Shown here: in pieces, positions 1 to 5,018 of the stretch
Numbering within the stretch: the first letter of the stretch is position 1
Layout of the letters: each line of letters starts with the position of its first letter
Assembly (NCBI GenBank): GCA_009924725.1
Contig: RFRA01000072.1
Location: forward strand, 1 to 5,896
Direction: 5' to 3'
DNA: 5,896 nucleotides
Source of the DNA: Actinomycetota bacterium
GTDB lineage: Bacteria > Actinomycetota > Actinomycetes > Nanopelagicales > Nanopelagicaceae
Notes under the pieces: model-generated
Told to the model about the DNA's origin: nothing
The model's database searches: none
What the model saw: the letters and a program-made list of their open reading frames with translations, nothing else
Translations under genes and position numbers: made by a program

Positions 1-451
1 GAATTGGAGCTAGCGAGAACAAGAAACTTAGAATCAGAGGTGTTTTAGGAACCTCGATATTCCAGCCTCTTAGCGGCGGATTAGCGCTCAAAGCATCAAC
101 AATTGTTGGCTCTTGGCGAACTACATAAGAAGCTTCGACTTTGGAAGCACCATTAATTGTGCGACCAGGCTTTAGTTCAACTCGAATTATTTGATCTTTA
201 TCAATAACGGTTGCGCTGTTTACTTCTGATTGTGCAATCGCATCAAGAATTTGAGAAGTATTAACTTTTGTATAAGCGCTACCTGCGCCAGAAATCTGGC
301 CGAAAACTGAAACCGCAATAATCGCAAAGACAATCCAAAACAACGGGCCGCGGAAAATTCGACCAGCTTTTGTGGCTGCCTTCTTTTCGCCGCGTTTAGC
401 CACAGTTTTCACTACTTTCTTTTTCTTTTCTTTCTTGATTTCGTCAGTCAT
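1..451 (-). CDS. ftsH: ATP-dependent zinc metalloprotease FtsH, N-terminal part (runs off left edge)
   Basis: This is the first 150 codons of a membrane-anchored AAA+ protease that removes misfolded or short-lived membrane and cytosolic proteins. It starts at ATG 451. Visible parts are a basic cytosolic tail (residues 1-35, with Lys at 6, 7, 9-12, 15, 19, 23 and 24), a first membrane segment (about 36-53, GPLFWIVFAIIAVSVFG), the FtsH extracytoplasmic domain (about 60-135, beginning YTKVNTSQILDAI and holding SATVIDKDQIIRVELKPG), and the start of the second membrane segment (137 on, TPLILSFLFSLAPI). The AAA+ and HExxH protease domains lie outside the window, so the call rests on N-terminal architecture and on position after tilS-hpt, the usual actinobacterial order. 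It begins 9 bases after the hpt stop, with only a weak GAAG ribosome site, which suggests coupling to hpt. The Lys-rich tail is longer than in many FtsH proteins. In-frame GTG codons 14 and 17 are less likely starts. Confidence 0.88.
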   Translation of the reverse strand, partial: MTDEIKKEKKKKVVKTVAKRGEKKAATKAGRIFRGPLFWIVFAIIAVSVFGQISGAGSAYTKVNTSQILDAIAQSEVNSATVIDKDQIIRVELKPGRTINGASKVEASYVVRQEPTIVDALSANPPLRGWNIEVPKTPLILSFLFSLAPI

Positions 452-460
452 AAATTGCTT

Positions 461-1012
461 CTATTCGTACATGTGCTTTGCGAGCACACCGATAAATGGC
501 AAGTTCCGATATTTCTCATCGAAATCGAGTCCGTAACCAACAACAAAGTCTGTTGGAATATCAAAACCGACATACTTAACTGCAACTTCAACTTTTGCAG
601 CTTCTGGTTTGCGCAAAATTGCCAAGATATCAACGTTGGCAGCGCCGCGAGATTCGAGGTTTGACTTCAACCAAGAAAGAGTCAAGCCTGAGTCAACGAT
701 ATCTTCCACGATTAAAACATTGCGACCAGTGATATCACGATCAAGATCCTTCAAGATGCGGACAACGCCACTTGATTTGGTGCCAGAACCGTATGAAGAG
801 ACCGCCATCCAATCCATTTCCAGATGACGTTGCATTGCACGAGTTAAATCAGCCATCGCCATAACTGCGCCTTTTAGTACGCCAACAAGTAGTACATCAC
901 GACCTTCATAATCGGCATCGACTTGCGCTGCCAATTCTTTGATACGTGCTTGTAGATCTACTTCGCTAACTATTACGCGCTCGATATCGCTTTCAATAAC
1001 TGATAAATCCAC
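461..1012 (-). CDS. hpt: Hypoxanthine(-guanine) phosphoribosyltransferase
   Basis: This cytosolic purine-salvage enzyme transfers phosphoribose from PRPP to hypoxanthine or guanine, giving IMP or GMP. The 183-residue length is normal for bacterial HPRT. Motifs seen in order are the VGVLKGAVM loop (43-51), the flexible catalytic loop SSYGSGTKSSG (72-82), the PRPP-binding signature VLIVEDIVDSGLT (99-111, acidic pair E103-D104 and catalytic-base position D107), and the C-terminal purine-site and Mg region DIPTDFVVGYGLDFDEKYRNLP (151-172). Nothing essential is missing. The start is GTG 1012, supported by AAGGAG four bases upstream. It lies 35 bases after tilS and 9 bases before ftsH on the same strand, the classic tilS-hpt-ftsH run of Actinobacteria. 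It is probably co-transcribed with both. Confidence 0.96.
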   Translation of the reverse strand: MDLSVIESDIERVIVSEVDLQARIKELAAQVDADYEGRDVLLVGVLKGAVMAMADLTRAMQRHLEMDWMAVSSYGSGTKSSGVVRILKDLDRDITGRNVLIVEDIVDSGLTLSWLKSNLESRGAANVDILAILRKPEAAKVEVAVKYVGFDIPTDFVVGYGLDFDEKYRNLPFIGVLAKHMYE

Positions 1013-1016
1013 GGTG

Positions 1017-1022
1017 CTCCTT
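1017..1022 (-). promoter_or_regulatory. Shine-Dalgarno site of hpt
   Basis: On the minus strand this reads AAGGAG, followed by CACC and then the GTG start at 1012. It is the clearest Shine-Dalgarno match in front of any gene in the window, and it settles the GTG as the hpt start. Confidence 0.8.
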
Positions 1023-1047
1023 CATTGATTTGGCAGGCTTACTTTAA

Positions 1048-2040
1048 CTAGCGGGACAGGAGCGAAAGTCTGCCCGAAATTCGGGAAACCTTCACACCGC
1101 CGGGGAGGTTACAGGCGCCTTGACCGTGCCAAGAGGTGACAAAGGCCTCAACGCAGGCCACGTGATCGGCGGTAATTGAGCCCATTGGCGCTCCCGCCGC
1201 ATAAATCGCCTTGCGCAAGACCCTAGTTCTGACCGCCTTAGGTAAGCCATTTAACGCAGAGATATCTAGATCAGCTAGATCTAGTTTGACTGCAACTTCA
1301 TTCGCCCATCCATCTAGCGCATCAGCATCGTCTCGCAAAAGCTCGGCACTTCGCGCCAGCGCTTCGGTAATTCCAGGACCAATGCTTTCTTCTAATTTTG
1401 GAATCGCATCGGTGCGCACGCGAACACGCGCAAATTGCGAATCTGAATTATGCGGGTCAATCCAAGGCGATAATTTATTTTCATCGCAAGCAGCCAAGGT
1501 TTGAGATCTGGTGATTCCCAAAAGTGGTCGACAATATTTTCCAGTGCAGCGCGCCATTCCAGAAAGTGAACGCGCGCCTGATCCGCGCGCTAAACCTAGT
1601 AAAACACTTTCAGCTTGATCGTTGAGAGTGTGGCCAAGAAAAACTAATTTTGCACTGTGCTTTTCGGCCACGGCGTCGAGTGCGGAATAGCGAGCACGTC
1701 GAGCAGATGCTTCCAAGCCATCGACTAGTTCAACTGCAACTTTTACAATCTCAACTTGTGCAATTCCTAATTCCAAAAGTTGTGAGTGAACTTTCGTAGC
1801 TTGTGCGTCAGAATTATTTTGTAATTGATGATCAATAGTTACGCCGATTAAGTTAACTAACAAATTTTTCGTTTCTGGCACAAGTGCAGCTGCGAGCGCT
1901 AAGGAGTCAGCGCCACCTGAGACTGCAACTAGAACAGTGTCGCCAGCGCTGCAGCTAGCTAGGCACTCACGCACCGCACTTCGGATCGCGACGGTTGCTG
2001 GGTTTGCACTCACAGGGTTAAGACTAGACCCGACCACCAA
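1048..2040 (-). CDS. tilS: tRNA(Ile)-lysidine synthase TilS
   Basis: TilS joins lysine to the wobble C34 of tRNA-Ile(CAU), using ATP, so that the tRNA reads AUA and is charged with isoleucine. The PP-loop SGGADS is at residues 41-46. It is followed by IDHQLQ (69-74), ASARRARYSAL (111-121), FLGHTLNDQAESVLLGLARGSGARS (134-158) and WIDPHNSD..FARVRVR (193-209). The C-terminal part (GITEALARSAELLRDD and WHGQGACNLPGG) matches the short actinobacterial form. At 330 residues it lacks the extra C-terminal domain of E. coli TilS. The usual GHxxDDQ motif has Asn at 140, probably a tolerated change. The start is uncertain: TTG 2040 overlaps the NlpC/P60 gene by 17 bases, GTG 2037 follows directly, and GTG 2013 would give no overlap but has no ribosome site. 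An AAGGG lies 11 bases before the TTG, inside a palindrome. Confidence 0.93.
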   Translation of the reverse strand: MVVGSSLNPVSANPATVAIRSAVRECLASCSAGDTVLVAVSGGADSLALAAALVPETKNLLVNLIGVTIDHQLQNNSDAQATKVHSQLLELGIAQVEIVKVAVELVDGLEASARRARYSALDAVAEKHSAKLVFLGHTLNDQAESVLLGLARGSGARSLSGMARCTGKYCRPLLGITRSQTLAACDENKLSPWIDPHNSDSQFARVRVRTDAIPKLEESIGPGITEALARSAELLRDDADALDGWANEVAVKLDLADLDISALNGLPKAVRTRVLRKAIYAAGAPMGSITADHVACVEAFVTSWHGQGACNLPGGVKVSRISGRLSLLSR

Positions 2041-3223
2041 ATGGCATTAAGCCCTTAATGCTGTAAATATTTGAATAAATTAAGCCTTTTTTGGTTGAGT
2101 TGGCTTCCCACATCATGCCATTTCCAGCATAGATCGTGATGTGGTGGATGCTCGAGATAGTTCCCTTATACGAGTAGAACAAAAGATCACCGGGCACGAG
2201 TTCGCTAAGGGAAACATGCTTGGTGTAACCCGCATAAAGTGCTGAGTTCAGGCGATCCCAGTCCGGCCAAGTCAAGCCAGCAGATCTGTAAGCCGCGAAT
2301 ACTAAGCCCGAGCAGTCAAAGGAATTTGGTCCTTCGGCGCCCCAGATGTACGGCTTGCGCGCTAACACTTGTTTCTTGGCATACGCAACAGCAGCATCAC
2401 GCTGCTCTTGAGTGGTTCGAATTGTTGAACGTCCCTTGAAGCCAATATCTGGCCAAACTTTCGACTGACCAGGGGTCTGCGCTGCTTGCCCAGCTTGTGC
2501 TTCTTCAAGAAGAGCTAATTGTCGTTGTTGTTCTAGCGTAACGCGAACATTTTTAGCTTTCGTCAATTCCTTAATCAATTGATCTTGGACTGCCCGCAAT
2601 TTATCTACTTCTTTTTGCTGAAGCGCTTTAGCATCATCGGCAACTTTCTTAGCTGCGGCAACTTTTTCAGTCGCAGCAACTTGTTTAACTTTTGCGGCGT
2701 CGGCAACCACTTTGGCGGCCCGTGCAATAACTTCAGCTGCTTTAAATCTTTCAAGCGCGGCAGTATTTTGATCACCAAGAGATTGCAGAATAGTAATTCG
2801 ATCCATTAAATCTTGTGGACCATTTGCACTCAACAAAGGTTCGATATCACTAAATGTGCCACCCATAATGTAGGCATTAGCTGCCAACTTGCCAATTGTT
2901 CGATGCGCCAGAGCTACCTCGGCAGCGGTTTTACGGGCATATTCCGCAGCAGCATCTGCTTCGGCGGTGGCCTTAGCTAATTCAGCTTTTGCCTTTACAT
3001 AAAGTCCTTGAGCTTGATTTGCTTTTGCAGTCAGAGCTTTCAACGTCAAATTTGCAGCAGCTAATTTCTTCGCTGCTGCATCAGCTGCTTTCTTTTTAGC
3101 GGCTTCGGCTTTCTTCGCTGCCTCAATTTGCGCCAAAGTTGGTTTTGGGGAAGCGGCATAAACAGCCGTGCTACTACCTAGAAAAGTAAGCGCGACTGCG
3201 AGCGCAATTAGCCGCTTCGACAT
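2024..3223 (-). CDS. Secreted coiled-coil NlpC/P60 peptidoglycan endopeptidase
   Basis: Probably an exported cell-wall hydrolase that cuts peptide stems (the D-Glu/meso-DAP bond in related RipA-type enzymes) during growth or division. Residues 1-24 form a Sec signal peptide (MSKR, a hydrophobic core, likely cleavage after VYA or VYAA). Residues about 30-245 are an Ala/Lys/Gln-rich coiled coil, including a PcsB/CwlO-like stretch (EPLLSANGPQDLMDRITILQSLG, 128-150). A linker leads to an NlpC/P60 domain (about 272-399). Catalytic residues visible are Cys304 in FDCSGLV, His361 in HHITIYAGNG, and probably Glu373 in MWEA; the C-H-E pattern is that of RipA. VPGDLLFY (343-350) is also typical. ATG 3223 fits the signal peptide. 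A TANNNT hexamer sits at -12 to -7, suggesting a leaderless message. The gene overlaps tilS downstream and lies 62 bases after the ABC permease. Substrate specificity is inferred from the family. Confidence 0.92.
   Translation of the reverse strand: MSKRLIALAVALTFLGSSTAVYAASPKPTLAQIEAAKKAEAAKKKAADAAAKKLAAANLTLKALTAKANQAQGLYVKAKAELAKATAEADAAAEYARKTAAEVALAHRTIGKLAANAYIMGGTFSDIEPLLSANGPQDLMDRITILQSLGDQNTAALERFKAAEVIARAAKVVADAAKVKQVAATEKVAAAKKVADDAKALQQKEVDKLRAVQDQLIKELTKAKNVRVTLEQQRQLALLEEAQAGQAAQTPGQSKVWPDIGFKGRSTIRTTQEQRDAAVAYAKKQVLARKPYIWGAEGPNSFDCSGLVFAAYRSAGLTWPDWDRLNSALYAGYTKHVSLSELVPGDLLFYSYKGTISSIHHITIYAGNGMMWEANSTKKGLIYSNIYSIKGLMPFGGRV
2044..2061. repeat. Perfect palindrome (8-bp arms, 2-bp centre) at the NlpC/P60-tilS junction
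   Basis: The sequence reads GCATTAAG CC CTTAATGC. It lies in the last codons of the NlpC/P60 gene, directly upstream of the TTG/GTG start pair of tilS. In the mRNA it could fold as a 7-bp stem with a GGGC loop, placing the only AAGGG-like ribosome site of tilS in the hairpin. It could equally be a protein-binding half-site pair, or chance in AT-rich coding DNA. Confidence 0.5.
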
Positions 3224-3229
3224 GTTCCT

Positions 3230-3235
3230 AGGATA
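3230..3235 (-). promoter_or_regulatory. Putative -10 element of a leaderless NlpC/P60 promoter
   Basis: On the minus strand TATCCT is followed by AGGAAC and then ATG. The hexamer therefore occupies -12 to -7 relative to the A of the start codon, the spacing expected when transcription begins at the start codon. It fits the actinobacterial TANNNT consensus. No convincing -35 box was found 16-18 bases upstream. The AGGA before the ATG is only two bases away, too close to be a normal ribosome site, which favours leaderless initiation. Confidence 0.45.
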
Positions 3236-3257
3236 AATGGGGCACCTTGGAAATGGG
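3235..3257. repeat. Short direct repeat AAATGGG x2 in the NlpC/P60 promoter region
   Basis: AAATGGG occurs at 3235-3241 and again at 3251-3257, a 16-base period (about one and a half helical turns). It lies in the 62-base gap between the permease and the NlpC/P60 gene. The first copy touches the putative -10 hexamer and the second lies near the expected -35 region. It may be an operator, or chance. Confidence 0.3.
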
Positions 3258-3285
3258 TTAGAAGCGCCGTTGTGTCAGTACTTAA

Positions 3286-4077
3286 TTAGTTTGATACATC
3301 ACGGCGTTTGAACAGTGTCGAAACAATCAATGCGCCGACTACTAAATAAATCGCGGTGAATGAAATCGCGTGTGTATATGAAACTTCGGATGTGCCACCA
3401 GTAGCAATAGTGGACATCAAATTGCCTGGCATCCATTTTCCTAAGCTTGCTTTAACTGCAATCAAGATATTCTCCACAATCAATAACCAGATAACACCCA
3501 GCGAAATAGAGCTAATTGGTGAGCGAAGCAAGAGTCCTAAAATCATGCCAACAGTGCCGAATGCAATTACCGATAAGAGAACATTTCCAAATGTTTTTGC
3601 CAGTTCTTGAAGTGCATCGGAAGTAACCCACGCGTCAGTTTCAACTTTGGCTTTGCCTGATAGCCCAAAAGCTAAAGACATGCTGACTGCTGCAGCCAGA
3701 ATCACCATCACTACTGCAAATGAAGCCATAGATACATATTTTCCAAGTAGCAACTGCATACGTCGTGGTTGACGTACTAATAAATTGCGTAGCGTTCCAT
3801 AGGTATATTCCTGCGCGGTTTGGGCAGCAAAAACGCATAAGGCAACTATTCCCAGTAACCCAGCTGCATTACTAAAGCCAATAGTTAAGCCACTCGGTAA
3901 CTGCAAAATTTCACGGGACACCATGTTGCCACGATCAGAGTTTCCTTGCGGAGAATCAATTAACAAGAACAGTAAAGAGGTAACCAAACCAGTCAAGCCA
4001 GCTGATGCCAACAGGGTGCCAAGAAAAAGCGTTGGTCGACGAAGTTTGCGCCATTCGGCTTTAAATACTCTAATCAT
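3286..4077 (-). CDS. ABC-2 type transporter permease
   Basis: Membrane subunit of a two-gene ABC exporter, 263 residues. Six hydrophobic segments can be read: about 17-40, 70-87, 113-138, 164-183, 188-208 and 237-255. The N-terminus (MIRVFKAEWRKLRRPTL) is a basic amphipathic stretch, and the loop QEYTYGTLRNLLVRQPRR (89-106) is the E-x-x-x-GT-x-R signature of ABC-2 permeases of the bacitracin/lantibiotic-resistance and NatB-like group. The first outside loop (41-69) is short, which argues against an FtsX- or MacB-type protein. Its ATG overlaps the ATPase stop as ATGA (4074-4077), so the two are translationally coupled and almost surely partners. The substrate cannot be told from sequence; export of a drug, peptide or lipid-like molecule is possible. 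Confidence 0.9.
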   Translation of the reverse strand: MIRVFKAEWRKLRRPTLFLGTLLASAGLTGLVTSLLFLLIDSPQGNSDRGNMVSREILQLPSGLTIGFSNAAGLLGIVALCVFAAQTAQEYTYGTLRNLLVRQPRRMQLLLGKYVSMASFAVVMVILAAAVSMSLAFGLSGKAKVETDAWVTSDALQELAKTFGNVLLSVIAFGTVGMILGLLLRSPISSISLGVIWLLIVENILIAVKASLGKWMPGNLMSTIATGGTSEVSYTHAISFTAIYLVVGALIVSTLFKRRDVSN

Positions 4078-4982
4078 TCGGAATCCCCCGTCATCTCGAA
4101 GAAGGTTTCTTCCAAACTTGGCAGCATGGGTGATAACTGTGAAAGGGTTATTCCTGCGGCGAAAGCTGACTTATTTAGTTCAGCTGCCCATTCGGCTGGC
4201 CCTTCTATATGTGCTACACCGCTGCGAATCGTGGATTTATGGCCGGCAGCCACTGCAATTTCAGAAATCTTTAGTAAATCACTTTCGTTTGGCGTCTTGA
4301 CCAGAATGAAAGGTTGTTGTGCTAAAAACAAATCTTCGATTTTGCCGGCAAATAAAACTTTGCCTTTGCGTAACATAACTAGATGCTGACTGATTAGCTC
4401 AAGCTCTGAAAGCAAGTGTGAAGAAACGAAAACAGTGGTGCCTTCTTGTGCTAAAGATTTGAGTAAGTCTCTAATCTCTTGAATTCCTTCGGGATCAAGT
4501 CCGTTAGTTGGTTCGTCGAGAATTAGTAGTTTTGGACTAGGCAAAAGTGCCGCTGCGATGCCCAAACGTTGTTTCATTCCGAGTGAATAAGTTTTGTATT
4601 TTGAATTGCCTCGATCACCTAAGCCAACTCGCTCAAGGAGAGATTGCACGTGGTCGGTTCCGTAGTTACCCAAAGTTGCTAATACATTTAAGTTTTCGCG
4701 ACCAGTTAGTGCTGGATAGAAAGCTGGGCCTTCAATCATTGCGCCAACGCTGGCTAAATACTTTTCCGGATGCTTAATTGAATGGCCCAAGATTTCACCG
4801 GAGCCACCAGTTGGCGAAATCAAGCCAAGCAGCATGCGAATAGTGGTGGTTTTCCCAGAGCCATTTGGCCCAACGAATCCGCACACAGTTCCCATTGGGA
4901 CTTCGAAATTAGCGTGCGATACCGCAAACGTATCGCCATATTTCTTGCTTAAATCTTGAACAGCTACTGCGAGATTACTCAT
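4074..4982 (-). CDS. ABC transporter ATP-binding protein (BcrA/DrrA-like exporter ATPase)
   Basis: Cytosolic ATPase that powers the adjacent permease, 302 residues from ATG 4982. Walker A is GPNGSGKTT (38-46). The Q-loop region contains EGPAFYPALTGRENL (84-98), a sequence typical of the bacitracin-resistance and lantibiotic-immunity type. The signature is YSLGMKQRLGIA (132-143), Walker B is LLILDEPTNGLDP (152-164), and the H-loop His is 189 in SSHLL. A C-terminal extension (about 220-302, ending LEETFFEMTG) is typical of this subfamily. All catalytic motifs are intact. The start is debatable. ATG 4982 has a TANNNT hexamer at -13 to -8 (leaderless). GTG 4991, in frame, has a good GGAAGGA five bases upstream and would add three residues. 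A longer open frame to 5090 runs antisense into metZ and is unlikely to be coding. Substrate unknown. Confidence 0.93.
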   Translation of the reverse strand: MSNLAVAVQDLSKKYGDTFAVSHANFEVPMGTVCGFVGPNGSGKTTTIRMLLGLISPTGGSGEILGHSIKHPEKYLASVGAMIEGPAFYPALTGRENLNVLATLGNYGTDHVQSLLERVGLGDRGNSKYKTYSLGMKQRLGIAAALLPSPKLLILDEPTNGLDPEGIQEIRDLLKSLAQEGTTVFVSSHLLSELELISQHLVMLRKGKVLFAGKIEDLFLAQQPFILVKTPNESDLLKISEIAVAAGHKSTIRSGVAHIEGPAEWAAELNKSAFAAGITLSQLSPMLPSLEETFFEMTGDSE

Positions 4983-4989
4983 GCCCACC

Positions 4990-4995
4990 ACAATA
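4990..4995 (-). promoter_or_regulatory. Putative -10 element of the ABC exporter operon
   Basis: On the minus strand TATTGT is followed by seven bases (GGTGGGC) and ATG 4982. This matches the actinobacterial TANNNT -10 at the spacing expected for a leaderless transcript. No good -35 box is visible, and the space where one would lie is the start region of metZ. The competing reading is that the neighbouring GGAAGGA (4997-5003) is a ribosome site for GTG 4991; in that case transcription must start further upstream, inside metZ. Confidence 0.35.
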
Positions 4996-4996
4996 G

Positions 4997-5003
4997 TCCT
5001 TCC
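4997..5003 (-). promoter_or_regulatory. Candidate Shine-Dalgarno site for an alternative GTG start of the ABC ATPase
   Basis: GGAAGGA on the minus strand lies five bases before GTG 4991, which is in frame with the ATPase. If used, the protein gains MVG before the ATG-encoded Met. The site is too far (14 bases) from ATG 4982 to serve that codon well. Confidence 0.35.
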
Positions 5004-5006
5004 CCT

Positions 5007-5012
5007 TACACT
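5007..5012 (+). promoter_or_regulatory. Putative -10 element of a leaderless metZ promoter
   Basis: TACACT is followed by TGGCGC and then ATG 5019, so the hexamer sits exactly at -12 to -7 of the start codon. It fits TANNNT. There is no Shine-Dalgarno-like sequence in front of the ATG (TTGGCGC), which supports leaderless initiation. No clear -35 box is seen. No room exists for a SAM riboswitch or other leader in the 36-base spacer, unless it overlaps the ABC ATPase gene. Confidence 0.5.
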
Positions 5013-5018
5013 TGGCGC

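Noticed and set aside
1013..1047. TAAAGT in the tilS-hpt gap as a possible hpt promoter
   Set aside because: TANNNT is too degenerate to accept alone. Here it has no leaderless spacing, and hpt already has a good Shine-Dalgarno consistent with read-through from tilS.
1261..1284. Repeated CTAGAT/ATCTAG pattern that looks like a palindromic site
   Set aside because: It encodes the repetitive peptide LDLADLDI in TilS using the same codons each time, which explains the repeat without a regulatory role.
2980..3140. Low-complexity Ala/Lys coding tract, considered as a possible DNA repeat array
   Set aside because: The repetition is at protein level (AAKKA-like coiled-coil sequence) with varied codons and no regular DNA unit.
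3224..3285. Search for an intrinsic terminator after the ABC permease
   Set aside because: No stable GC-rich stem followed by a T run is visible on the minus strand in this gap.
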